A stretch of 64,000 bases of DNA from positions 930,001 to 994,000 of the forward strand of contig CAWBSE010000004.1 of NCBI GenBank assembly GCA_963791425.1. Reading direction: 5' to 3'. The position numbers were made by a program, and so were the translations under genes. The notes below the pieces were generated by a model. The model saw only the letters and a list, made by a program, of their open reading frames with translations. It was not told the DNA's origin and did not search any database. This stretch comes from DATBLE01 sp963791425. Lineage in GTDB: Bacteria; Actinomycetota; Thermoleophilia; Gaiellales; Gaiellaceae. Below, one piece after another: positions 23,021 through 31,394 of the stretch (within the stretch, counting starts at the first letter, position 1; every line of letters begins with the position of its first letter).

Positions 23021-23835
23021 CGTCCCTCGACGACGCGGTCGCGCCCGGCCAGGTCGGCGCCGGCGCGAACATCCTCGTAGCCCAGACCGCGCAGCAAATC
23101 GGAGACCTGCTCACCCCTGCCGGCGGCGATCTCGAGCACGAGCCACCCGCCCGGCCCGAGCACGCCGGCCGCGCCTGCCGCGATCGCGGCCGTGTGCGCC
23201 TCGCCGACCGTGGCCGTCCGCGGCTCCCAGTCGCGCACCTCGGGCTCGAGGGTCTGGATCTCCTCGGCCGAGACGTACGGTGGGTTCGAGACGACCAGGT
23301 CGTACTCGCCCTCGAGGCCGTCCGTCGCATCGCGGAGCTCGAACGTCACGTCCAGCCCGGTCGCGGCGGCATTCTCGCGGGCGAGGTCGAGCGCCTCCGC
23401 CGAGATGTCGATCGCGGTCACGCGCGCTCCCGGATGCTCGTCGGCGATCGCGAGCGCGATCGCGCCGGATCCCGTTCCGACGTCGAGCACGGCGGGCTCG
23501 ACGAGATCACGGATCAGCTCCAGGCAGCGCTCGACGACCGTTTCCGTCTCGGGCCTTGGCACGAGCACGCGGGGGTCGACCTTCAGCGTCAGCCGCCGGA
23601 ACCCCCATTCGCCGAGGACGTACGCGAGCGGTTCTCGCGCTTCGCGCCGCGCGAGCAGTGCCTCGAGCTCGGCCGCCTCACCGCCCGAGAGCTCGCGCCC
23701 GCGCTCGAGGTTGAGCTGCGTCCGATTCGACCCGCGCACGTGAGCGACGAGAAACTCAGCATCCACCTGCGGCGAGTCGACGCCCGCCGCCGCGAGCCGC
23801 TGCTCGCCCTCGGCGACCGCCTCGCCGATGGTCAT
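23008..23835 (-). CDS. prmC: Peptide chain release factor N5-glutamine methyltransferase
   Basis: 275 residues. Methylates the Gln of the GGQ motif of release factors, directly downstream of its substrate gene prfA. The helical N-terminal domain is followed by the SAM-binding LDVGTGSGAIALAIA near 115 and the catalytic NPPY motif (DLVVSNPPYVS near 180). The ATG at 23835 overlaps the prfA stop by 4 bp. Confidence 0.95.
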   Translation of the reverse strand: MTIGEAVAEGEQRLAAAGVDSPQVDAEFLVAHVRGSNRTQLNLERGRELSGGEAAELEALLARREAREPLAYVLGEWGFRRLTLKVDPRVLVPRPETETVVERCLELIRDLVEPAVLDVGTGSGAIALAIADEHPGARVTAIDISAEALDLARENAAATGLDVTFELRDATDGLEGEYDLVVSNPPYVSAEEIQTLEPEVRDWEPRTATVGEAHTAAIAAGAAGVLGPGGWLVLEIAAGRGEQVSDLLRGLGYEDVRAGADLAGRDRVVEGRWTR

Positions 23836-24875
23836 GTCTCGAGCGCCCGCCGGCGGTCGTCGGCGGTGAGCGCCTCGGTGAACTCGTCGAGCTCGCCCTC
23901 GAGCACCCGCTCTCTGAGCTGGTGCGCGGTCAGCTTGATCCGGTGGTCGGTGACGCGGTTCTCGGGGAAGTTGTACGTGCGGATCTTCTCGGCCCGCTCG
24001 GCGCCGCCGATCTGGGAGCGGCGGGTGGCGGCGAGCTCGGCCTGCTGGCGCTCGCGCTCCTGCTCGTAGAGACGGGCGCGGAGGACGCGCATCGCCTTCT
24101 GCTTGTTCTGGAGCTGCGACTTCTCGTCCTGCATCGCGACGACGAGCCCGGTCGGGACGTGCGTGATCCGGACCGCCGAGTCGGTCGTGTTCACGCTCTG
24201 GCCGCCGGGGCCGGTCGAGCGGTAGACGTCGATCTTCAGATCGTTCGGATCGATCTCGACCTCGACCTCCTCCGCCTCGGGCATGACCGCGACGGTCGCG
24301 GTCGAGGTGTGGATGCGCCCCTGCGACTCGGTCTCGGGAACCCGCTGGACGCGGTGGGTACCCCCTTCGTACTTGAACACGGAGTACGCGCCGTCGCCCT
24401 TGATTCCGAAGACGAGCTCCTTGAAGCCGCCGCCGTCGTTCGGGTTCGCCGAGATCTGGTCGGTCTTGTAGCCGCGCCGCTCGGCGTAGCGGGTCAGCAT
24501 CCGGTACAGCTCGCCGGCCCAGAGTGCCGCCTCGTCGCCGCCGACGCCCTGGCGGACCTCGATGATCACGTCCTTGCTGTCGGCCGGATCGGTCTCGACG
24601 AGCGCGAGTTTGAGCTCCTCCTCGAGCCGGGCGGCGAGCTCCTGTGCGGCCGGCAGCAGCTCCTTCAGCTCGGGGTCGGCCTCGGCGGCCTCGATGTCGG
24701 CCTGCGCCTCGCGCCATTGATGCGCGAGCTTGATCGGTTGCTCGAGCTCCTTCAGCCGCCGCCCGACCTCGGCCGCCTCGCGGTGGTCGTTGTAGACGGC
24801 AGGGTCGGACATCCGCTCCTGGGTCTCGCGGTAGGAGCGCTCGAGGTCGTCGACGAGCTCAGCGATGCCGGCCAT
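23832..24875 (-). CDS. prfA: Peptide chain release factor 1
   Basis: 347 residues. Reads UAA and UAG. The codon-recognition tripeptide is PET in RVPETESQGRIHTS, and the hydrolysis motif GGQ is in STGPGGQSVNTTDSAVR. Normal length for RF1. It is followed by its modifying enzyme prmC. Nine bp separate it from the upstream OsmC-like gene. Confidence 0.97.
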   Translation of the reverse strand: MAGIAELVDDLERSYRETQERMSDPAVYNDHREAAEVGRRLKELEQPIKLAHQWREAQADIEAAEADPELKELLPAAQELAARLEEELKLALVETDPADSKDVIIEVRQGVGGDEAALWAGELYRMLTRYAERRGYKTDQISANPNDGGGFKELVFGIKGDGAYSVFKYEGGTHRVQRVPETESQGRIHTSTATVAVMPEAEEVEVEIDPNDLKIDVYRSTGPGGQSVNTTDSAVRITHVPTGLVVAMQDEKSQLQNKQKAMRVLRARLYEQERERQQAELAATRRSQIGGAERAEKIRTYNFPENRVTDHRIKLTAHQLRERVLEGELDEFTEALTADDRRRALET

Positions 24876-24884
24876 GCGGCTACG

Positions 24885-25319
24885 TCAGGCGAGCGACGCG
24901 TCGAGCGTGATCTCGGGAACGCCGGCGAGCGCCTTCGAAACCGGGCAGTTCGCCTTCGCGCCATCCGCAGCTGCCTGGAACGCGTCCGCGTCGACGCCGG
25001 GAACGGTGCCCTTGACGGTGAGGGCGATCTTCGTGATCCCCTCGCCGGGCTGGAAGCTGACGGTCGCGGACGTCTCGAGCTGCTCCGCGGCGGTCCCCGC
25101 CTGGGCGAGCCCGTGTGAGAGCGCCATCGCGAAGCAGGCGGCGTGGGCAGCCGCGATCAGCTCCTCCGGGCTCGTCTTGCCGCCGGGCTGGTCCTCCGAG
25201 CGCGCAGCCCAGCTGACGGGCTGCTCGCCGATCGCTCCGGTCGTGGTCGAAGTGATGACGCCGCTGCCGTCCATCAACGAGCCGTTCCACGTCACGTTCG
25301 CTGTCCGATCAGTAGCCAT
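24885..25319 (-). CDS. OsmC/Ohr family peroxiredoxin-like protein
   Basis: 144 residues. The OsmC fold is recognisable from GEQPVSWAARSEDQPGGKTS, PEELIAAAHAACFAMALS (first catalytic Cys near 63) and KANCPVSKAL (second Cys near 124), the two-cysteine pair that reduces organic hydroperoxides. The ATG overlaps the DUF1385 stop by one base (TGATG). More like OsmC than Ohr by its N-terminus. Confidence 0.9.
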   Translation of the reverse strand: MATDRTANVTWNGSLMDGSGVITSTTTGAIGEQPVSWAARSEDQPGGKTSPEELIAAAHAACFAMALSHGLAQAGTAAEQLETSATVSFQPGEGITKIALTVKGTVPGVDADAFQAAADGAKANCPVSKALAGVPEITLDASLA

Positions 25320-26242
25320 CAGGCCATCACCTCTACACGTCGGCCGCGGTCGCCCGCAGCTTGTTCGCGCTCCAGCACCTGCTGCAGCGCCCGGATAGAC
25401 ACCTCGAGCTGGTCGAGGGACGGCTGGCGCGTGGTCAGCCGCTGCAGCCAGAGGCCCGGCGCGAGCAGCCAGCGCACGACACGGTTGTTCGCGTGCTTCC
25501 CGGCGAAGCGGATCAGCTCGTAGGCGAGGCCCGCGATCACCGGCAGCAGCAGGATCCTCGTCGCGATCAGCCAGTACCAGTCGGGGTGCCCGAAGAACGC
25601 GAAGACGAAGATCGCGATCACCATTACCCAGAGCAGGAAAGCCGTTCCGCAGCGGACGTGGATCAGGCTGTGCTTCTGGACGTTCTCCGGCGTGAGCTCC
25701 TCGCCCGCCTCGTAGCAGTTGATCGCCTTGTGCTCGGCGGCGTGGTACTGGAACACGCGCCGCAGGTCGGGCAGCAGCGAGATCAGCGCCAGGTAGCCGA
25801 CGAACAGAACGACGCGGATCCCGCCCTCGACGAAGACGAACGACGTCGTGCCGTGCAGCGGCAGAAAGTTCGTGATGATCGCGGGCGTCACCTTGAAGAG
25901 GACGACGGCGAAGCCGATCGCGATCGCGAAGGCGAAGATCAGCGCGCCGCGGGAGAGCTCGGTGGGCACCTCGTCGTCCTCGTGGTCCTCGCCCTCCTCC
26001 TGCGCCGCGTAGTTCGCCGAGATGGCGAGCGCGCGGAAGCCGATCGCCAGCGACTCGCCGAGCGCGATCACGCCGCGGATCACCGGGAGCCGCCAGATCC
26101 GCCGCTTCGCCATCGGCGACGAGACCTCGGTCACGACCTGGGCGATCACCCCGTCCGGCTTGCGGACCGCGACGGCCCAGCTCGACGGGGAGCGCATCAT
26201 GACGCCCTCGAGGACGGCCTGGCCGCCGATCGATGTGCTCAT
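25319..26242 (-). CDS. DUF1385 (YqhQ-like) membrane protein
   Basis: 307 residues. The N-terminal family block GGQAVLEGVMMRSPSSWAVA is followed by several membrane helices and the conserved EYHAAEHK-type block, seen here as FQYHAAEHKAINCYEAGEEL. The family is widespread in Gram-positives beside prfA/rpmE; its function is unknown. A short coiled tail with Arg/Val ends the protein. The His/Glu-rich block facing one membrane side could bind metal (inference). Confidence 0.88.
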   Translation of the reverse strand: MSTSIGGQAVLEGVMMRSPSSWAVAVRKPDGVIAQVVTEVSSPMAKRRIWRLPVIRGVIALGESLAIGFRALAISANYAAQEEGEDHEDDEVPTELSRGALIFAFAIAIGFAVVLFKVTPAIITNFLPLHGTTSFVFVEGGIRVVLFVGYLALISLLPDLRRVFQYHAAEHKAINCYEAGEELTPENVQKHSLIHVRCGTAFLLWVMVIAIFVFAFFGHPDWYWLIATRILLLPVIAGLAYELIRFAGKHANNRVVRWLLAPGLWLQRLTTRQPSLDQLEVSIRALQQVLEREQAAGDRGRRVEVMA

Positions 26243-26248
26243 GTCGTG

Positions 26249-26470
26249 CTAGCTGCTTCGCTTGGAGGCGGCGGCCTTCTCCAGCTTGCGCTGGAACCGC
26301 TCGACACGGCCGCCGGTGTCCATCAGCTTCTGCTTGCCGGTGTAAAACGGATGGCAGGCCGAGCAGATCTCGACGTGCAGCTCGGACCTGGTCGAGCGCG
26401 TCTCGAACTCGTTGCCGCACGCGCACCGCACCGTCGCGAGCATGTAATCGGGATGAATACCGGCTTTCAT
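26249..26470 (-). CDS. rpmE: 50S ribosomal protein L31, zinc-type
   Basis: 73 residues. Starts MKAGIHPDYMLATVRCACGN; the CxC at 16/18 and CSAC at 36/39 are the zinc ligands of the C+ form of L31. Ends in a Lys/Ser-rich tail. The ATG overlaps the stop of the upstream dehydratase gene (ATGA). Confidence 0.96.
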   Translation of the reverse strand: MKAGIHPDYMLATVRCACGNEFETRSTRSELHVEICSACHPFYTGKQKLMDTGGRVERFQRKLEKAAASKRSS

Positions 26471-27414
26471 CGCTGAGCCAGGATAGCAGAGGCGGTTTCC
26501 GGCGCTGCGTTGCCACCGGAGACGACAGCGACGACCGTTTCCCCCGGGCCGAGCGGGATTTTTCCTGCGAGCAGCGCCGCCGTCGAGGCCGCTCCCGCCG
26601 GCTCGCAGGCCAGCTTCGCGCGGCCGTAGAGAAAGCGAAATCCCTCCTCGATCTCCTCCTCGGTGACGAGCACGACCTGCTCGACGCGCTCGCGGCAGAT
26701 GGCGAGCGCCCCGTCGCCGGTGAAGGGCGCGGCCAGTCCGTCGGCGACCGATTTCGGCTGGATCCGGACCGGCGCACCCGCCGCGAGGGCCGCGGTCATC
26801 GACGCGGCGCCCTCCGGCTCGACGCCGACGACCCGGCAGCCGACGGCTGTCGCGATCCCGGCGATCAGACCTCCCCCGCCGATCGGGACGACCACCGTCG
26901 TCACGCCGGGGACGTCCTCCTCGATCTCCAGCCCGATCGTCCCGTGGCCGGCCTGGAGCGCCGGGTCGTCGAACGGGTGGACGAACGTCGCCCCGGTCTC
27001 CTCGACGTAGGCGAGCAGGCGCTCGTGACTTTCGGCGGCGTTCTCCGCGTCGAGGTCGACCTCGGCCCCGTAGCCGCGGGTGGCGGCGATCTTCAGCGGG
27101 TTGGCCGTGCGCCACATGAACACGCGGCACGGGATCCCCTCGGCGGCGGCGCCGTAGGCGACCGCCTGGGCGGCGTTCCCGGCGGACCAGGTGACGACGC
27201 CGCGGCCCTTCTCCTCGGCGCTCAGCGACGCGAGCTTGTTGAGCACGCCCCGCGGCTTGAACGAGCCGGTGCGCTGGAACAGCTCGGCTTTCAGGTGCAC
27301 CTGGGCGCCGATGAGCGCGGAGAGCGTCCGCGAGCTGCACGTGGGGGTACGGAGCAGCCGCCCGGCGATCGTCTCGCGGGCCAGGAGGACGTCGTCGCGA
27401 GTGACCTCAGGCAG
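26467..27414 (-). CDS. Threonine dehydratase-like PLP enzyme, probable CTG start
   Basis: About 315 residues. Beta-family PLP fold: the PLP lysine lies in LFQRTGSFKPRG, then WSAGNAAQAVAYGA and the phosphate loop IGGGGLIAGIA. No C-terminal ACT domain, so this resembles catabolic threonine/serine dehydratase or a serine racemase rather than biosynthetic IlvA. The N-terminal helix reading TRDDVLLARETIAGRLLRT is needed by the fold, but no ATG, GTG or TTG precedes it. The only usual-like codon is CTG at 27414, overlapping the 3' end of the PQQ dehydrogenase gene. The first ATG (27300) would remove about 38 conserved residues. Confidence 0.85.
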   Translation of the reverse strand: MPEVTRDDVLLARETIAGRLLRTPTCSSRTLSALIGAQVHLKAELFQRTGSFKPRGVLNKLASLSAEEKGRGVVTWSAGNAAQAVAYGAAAEGIPCRVFMWRTANPLKIAATRGYGAEVDLDAENAAESHERLLAYVEETGATFVHPFDDPALQAGHGTIGLEIEEDVPGVTTVVVPIGGGGLIAGIATAVGCRVVGVEPEGAASMTAALAAGAPVRIQPKSVADGLAAPFTGDGALAICRERVEQVVLVTEEEIEEGFRFLYGRAKLACEPAGAASTAALLAGKIPLGPGETVVAVVSGGNAAPETASAILAQR

Positions 27415-28930
27415 GATCGAGACGGTACACGCCGCCGTCGGCGGCGGTCACGTAGACACGGCCGCGCCCGTCCACTCCGAACGAGGTCAGCGTCGGCAGG
27501 GTGAGGCCGAGATCGCCGACCGGGCCGGCCTTGCCGTCGGTGACGAGCGTGCTGTGCAGCTTCCCGTCGCAGAAGTCGCCGAACAGGTAGCGGCCCTCCA
27601 GCGACGGGAGACGCGGATCCTGGACGACGACGCCGCCGATCACCGCGCAGCGACCCCCGCCGTGGTCGTAGTCGTAGATCGGCGGGACGGGATTCACGCA
27701 CGTCTGCGTCGTCGCGTGCGTGAGTGTCCCCTCGAAGCACGGCCACCCGAAGTTCAGGCCGCCGCCGTTTCCCTCCACGTAGTCGATCTCCTCGGCGTCG
27801 CCCTCGCCCGCGTCGCCCACGTAGAGGTCGCCGGTGACCGGGTCGATCCAGAATCGCCACGGGTTGCGGAAGCCGTAATCCCAGATCTCTCCGCGGGCAT
27901 CGGAGCGGCCTACGAACGGATTCGTGTCCGGGATCGAGTACGGGCTGTCCTCGGTCGGGTGGAGCGGGTCGATCCGCAGGATGTTCCCGAGCAGGTCGTC
28001 GAGCGTCTGCGCGAACGTGCCGGGCGGATGAAGGACGCCGGAGTCGCCGTCTCCCACCGCGACGTAGAGGTACCCGTCAGGGCCGAACTGGAGCATTCCG
28101 GCGTTGTGGTTCTCCCACGGCTTCTCGATCGCGAGGATCTGCCTGGCTGTGGCGACATCCGCCTGGTCGGCGCTGTCGGCGGAGCGCCGGTACTCGACCA
28201 CGTTGAGGTTGCCGTTTCCGGTTCGGTCGGTGAAGTCGACGTACAGCCGCCCGCTCGTCGCGTAGTCAGGCGCAAACGCCAGCCCGAGAAAGCCGCGTTC
28301 GTTCACCTGGAGGACGCGGTCGGTGAGGTCAAGGAACGGGGTCGGCAGTGTCCGGCCGTCCACGACCTCCTGCACCGTTCCGCGCTGCTCCACGACGAAG
28401 AGGTGGTTCGGGTCGCCCTTCGGAGCGGTCACGAGCACCGGCCGCTGGAAGTCGCCGATCAGGGTCAGCTTCACGCCCGAGGTCGCGGTCGTCGTCGTCG
28501 GCGGCGGGGTCGCGGTGGTGGCCGGCTTGGTGGTGGTGCTCTTCGGCGGTACCGCCTTGACGACCGTGACCGTTCCCCTTGCCGACAGCGATGTGTGTCC
28601 TGGGACGGTGCAGCGGTAGGGGTACGAGCCGGCGTGCGCGAAGGTTACGAGGAGCACGGCCGAGCGGCCTGTCCGGATGACGGGCGTCGTGCGACCCTCG
28701 ACGATGAACCGGTGCGGGACGTCGGCTCTGTTCACGACCGTGAACCGCACCCGCCCGACCGGCACGGTCGTGCGTGACAGCGTGCACGAGGCGTCGTGTG
28801 CGACGACGCGCACGGCTGTCGGGGCCGCGGGCGAGTGCGCCCACGTGGTCGCAGCCGCGAAGCCGGCCGCGCCGAGCGCGAGCAGGCCGACGAAGAGGGC
28901 TGTCCGGCGCACGTGCCGATTGTGGACCAC
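27407..28930 (-). CDS. Cupredoxin-like / PQQ-dependent sugar dehydrogenase fusion, secreted
   Basis: 507 residues. A signal peptide or anchor lies at about 8-30. A cupredoxin-like beta domain (about 38-125) has H73, C107 and H112 in place for type 1 copper (YRCTVPGH), but no obvious axial Met. A Thr/Pro linker (about 128-151) leads to a PQQ-type beta-propeller (about 152-507) of the soluble aldose sugar dehydrogenase family: RPVLVTAPKGDPNHLFVVEQ, GFLGLAFAPDY, WENHNAGMLQFGPDGYLYV, DYGFRNPWRFWIDP and NFGWPCFEG. Such enzymes oxidise sugars outside the membrane. The fused domain could pass electrons from PQQ, if it holds copper (inference). Start GTG at 28930 or a GTG six codons later. Confidence 0.85.
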   Translation of the reverse strand: MVHNRHVRRTALFVGLLALGAAGFAAATTWAHSPAAPTAVRVVAHDASCTLSRTTVPVGRVRFTVVNRADVPHRFIVEGRTTPVIRTGRSAVLLVTFAHAGSYPYRCTVPGHTSLSARGTVTVVKAVPPKSTTTKPATTATPPPTTTTATSGVKLTLIGDFQRPVLVTAPKGDPNHLFVVEQRGTVQEVVDGRTLPTPFLDLTDRVLQVNERGFLGLAFAPDYATSGRLYVDFTDRTGNGNLNVVEYRRSADSADQADVATARQILAIEKPWENHNAGMLQFGPDGYLYVAVGDGDSGVLHPPGTFAQTLDDLLGNILRIDPLHPTEDSPYSIPDTNPFVGRSDARGEIWDYGFRNPWRFWIDPVTGDLYVGDAGEGDAEEIDYVEGNGGGLNFGWPCFEGTLTHATTQTCVNPVPPIYDYDHGGGRCAVIGGVVVQDPRLPSLEGRYLFGDFCDGKLHSTLVTDGKAGPVGDLGLTLPTLTSFGVDGRGRVYVTAADGGVYRLDPA

Positions 28931-28934
28931 AGGT

Positions 28935-30257
28935 CTAGACGTACGCCGGCGCCACGGTCGGGACGGCGAGCCGGACAGTGAAGACGGTCAGGTGGCCGGG
29001 CTCGCTCCGCACCTCGACGCTTCCCCCCATTGCCTCGGTCAACTCCTTGACGATCGCCAGACCGAGCCCCGTTCCGACCGGGCGTTCCCGGCCGTAGCGC
29101 GAGTGGAGATAGAAGCGCTCGAATGCGCGCTCGCAGTCGTAGGGCGCGAGCCCGGGCCCGGTGTCCTCGACCCGGAGCCGGCCGGGCTCGGTCACCACGC
29201 GCACCTCACCGCCGGGCGGCGTGAGCCGGAGCGCGTTCTCGACGAGGTTCGACACCACCTGCAACACACGGTCGGTGTCAGCGGTCGCCGGCGCCGGCCC
29301 GCTCGACACAGCGAGCAGGGAGACGCCGAACGCCTCTGCCTGGTGCTCGTAGCGACGCACCGCGTCCTCTGCAACCTCGGCCAGGTCGATGTCGGTCGGG
29401 TGGACGCTGAAGCCGGTCGTGTTCATGCGGGCCAGGTCGAGGAGATCGCCGATCAGCCTCGCGAGCCGATCGGCCTCGGCGGAGATCGTCGCGGCCGCGT
29501 CGTCCGCGTCGACCACCCCCTCCCGCAGAGCCTCGGCGTAGCCCGCGATCGCCGTCAGCGGCGTCTTCAGCTCGTGGCTGACCGACAGCAGGAACGACCG
29601 CTCCGCCGCCCGGGCCCGGGCGAGCTGGTCGGACAGGTCGTTGAACGAGGCCGCCAGGGTGACCAGCTCGGCGGCGCCCTCCTCGGGGACAGGGTCGGGA
29701 TGGCGCCCGCCCGCGAGCGCCCGCGCAGCCGACGCGACCCGCGACACCGGCCGGCTGATCCGGCGGGCGAGGAACCACGCGGCCGCCGCGGCGAGCAGCC
29801 CGCCGATGAGCGCCGCGATCACGATGCTCGCGACGAAGGGCGTCCAGCGGGTGGTCGCGAGGCTCCTCGGGCGGAGCAGGATGAACGCACGGCTGCCGAC
29901 CGTCTCGGCGGCGAAGTCGTAGTCGGTGCCGTCGAGCGTCACGCGGCCGGTGGCGACCTTGCCCGCAGCGAGCTCGTCCCGCGCGGATGCCGGCAGCACG
30001 GACGGGTCGAGCAGGTAGCGCTCGTGCTGGCGGTCGAGGTACGGGCGGAGCTCCGGCAGGTGGGTCAGCGGCGAGAGCGCGCTCCGCTCCTCACCGACGA
30101 TCAGCGCCGTCTGATGGGCGAGATCCTTCAGCGTCGCGTCCTCGACCGCCCGGCGGGTGAGAACCAGGCCGAGCACGAGGGTGACCGCGACCGACAGCAC
30201 CACGATCACGCCGATCGCGGCGAAGAGCCGTGCGCGCAGGCTCCCGAAGAGCTTCAC
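28935..30257 (-). CDS. Two-component sensor histidine kinase
   Basis: 440 residues. TM1 at about 12-34, a sensor region of about 100 residues outside the membrane, TM2 at about 140-163 and HAMP at about 165-215. The dimerisation helix carries the phospho-acceptor H228 in SVSHELKTPLTAIAGYAE. The HATPase domain has the N-box NLVENALRLTPPGG, and DTGPGLAP and GTGLGLAIVKEL. The start is GTG at 30257, overlapping the response regulator stop (GTGA). Signal unknown. Confidence 0.94.
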   Translation of the reverse strand: MKLFGSLRARLFAAIGVIVVLSVAVTLVLGLVLTRRAVEDATLKDLAHQTALIVGEERSALSPLTHLPELRPYLDRQHERYLLDPSVLPASARDELAAGKVATGRVTLDGTDYDFAAETVGSRAFILLRPRSLATTRWTPFVASIVIAALIGGLLAAAAAWFLARRISRPVSRVASAARALAGGRHPDPVPEEGAAELVTLAASFNDLSDQLARARAAERSFLLSVSHELKTPLTAIAGYAEALREGVVDADDAAATISAEADRLARLIGDLLDLARMNTTGFSVHPTDIDLAEVAEDAVRRYEHQAEAFGVSLLAVSSGPAPATADTDRVLQVVSNLVENALRLTPPGGEVRVVTEPGRLRVEDTGPGLAPYDCERAFERFYLHSRYGRERPVGTGLGLAIVKELTEAMGGSVEVRSEPGHLTVFTVRLAVPTVAPAYV

Positions 30258-30937
30258 GTCGTGAGCAGCTTGTACCCGGCGCCCCGCACCGTGCGGATCG
30301 TCTCGGGCGCCTGCAGCTTGCGACGGAGCTGGGCGACGTGCATGTCCACCGTCCGGGTCCCACCCGGATACGACACCCCCCAGACGATGTCGAGCAGCCG
30401 CTCGCGCGAGAGCACCAGGCCTCGGTGCTCGAGGAAGCACGCGAGTAGGTCGAACTCCTTGCTCGTCAGCTCGACCTGTTCGCCCGACACCGTCACCTCG
30501 TGCGAGTCGCGGCGGAGCACGATCTCGCCGGTCGACAGCACCTCGTCCTCGCTCCGATGCTCGGCCCGGCGGAGGATCGCCTTGATCCGGGCGGCGAGCT
30601 CGCGGGGCGAGAACGGCTTCGGCACGTAGTCGTCGACGCCGAGCTCGAACCCGGCGATCCGGTCGGGCTCCTCGTCGCGCGCGGTCAGCATCACGATCGG
30701 CACCTTCGACCAGGAGCGCATCTGCCGGCACACCTCGAAGCCGTCGATGCCGGGCAGGCCGACGTCGAGAACGACGAGCCGGACCGGATGCCGGCGCAGC
30801 TCGCCGACCGCCTCCTCGCCCGTGCGCAGCCAGAGCACGCGCCAGCCGTCCTGCTGCTCGAGGTATTGCTTGACCAGCCTCCCGATCGCGTCGTCATCCT
30901 CGACGAGGAGGACGACGCTGCCCGTCGCGCCCGCCAC
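30254..30937 (-). CDS. OmpR/PhoB-family response regulator
   Basis: 227 residues. The receiver domain has acidic pair EDDD near 13 and phospho-acceptor D58 in VVLDVGLPG, with K near 107 in VPKPFSP. The winged-helix domain covers about 130-227, with LTSKEFDLLACFLEHRG and RTVDMHVAQLRRKL. It is translated ahead of its kinase with a 4-bp overlap. Its DNA targets are not evident in the window. Confidence 0.95.
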   Translation of the reverse strand: MAGATGSVVLLVEDDDAIGRLVKQYLEQQDGWRVLWLRTGEEAVGELRRHPVRLVVLDVGLPGIDGFEVCRQMRSWSKVPIVMLTARDEEPDRIAGFELGVDDYVPKPFSPRELAARIKAILRRAEHRSEDEVLSTGEIVLRRDSHEVTVSGEQVELTSKEFDLLACFLEHRGLVLSRERLLDIVWGVSYPGGTRTVDMHVAQLRRKLQAPETIRTVRGAGYKLLTT

Positions 30938-30942
30938 GGTTG

Positions 30943-31347
30943 CTACCCCCGGCCCGGGCCCTCCACCCGGATCTGCCCCGCCGGCTCGTTCGCCTTGCGG
31001 ATGACGAGGACGCGCATCGGCGGGCGCAGCTGGGCGACCGTGGTCACACCGGGGCCGCCCATGACCTTCGTCGCCGGCGTCACCGGGATGGACACGACCG
31101 TCCCGTCACGCTCGCGCACCGTGATCGATCCCGGCGCGGCAGTGACGATCAGCCCGCGGTCGATCCGGAAGTCGTTGACGGCGCGCGGGCCGCCGACGAC
31201 CACTTCGGCGCGAATCAGGTTCGGGCCGAAGAACCGGTCGATCAGCGCCGGAGGAAGCGCAAAGCCGCTCTGAGCGACCCAGAAGAAGACGTTGAGCGCG
31301 ACCAGGGTCGCGGCCAGGTACGCAAACCGGCGGCGGGACACCCTCAC
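30943..31347 (-). CDS. Membrane-anchored or secreted small beta-domain protein
   Basis: About 133 residues. Starts at GTG 31347 or 31341 with a basic SRRRFAYLAATLVALNVFFW anchor, followed by a beta-rich outer domain (GLIVTAAPGSITVRERDG and VSIPVTPATKVMG). The repeat-like beta pattern recalls DUF5666-type domains, but I am not certain. It lies 5 bp upstream of the response regulator on the same strand, so it may be part of, or sense for, that signalling unit. Confidence 0.6.
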   Translation of the reverse strand: MRVSRRRFAYLAATLVALNVFFWVAQSGFALPPALIDRFFGPNLIRAEVVVGGPRAVNDFRIDRGLIVTAAPGSITVRERDGTVVSIPVTPATKVMGGPGVTTVAQLRPPMRVLVIRKANEPAGQIRVEGPGRG

Positions 31348-31394
31348 ATGATCGCCGTAATGCGAGACGGCGGCGTAAAGCGTGCGTAAAACCT

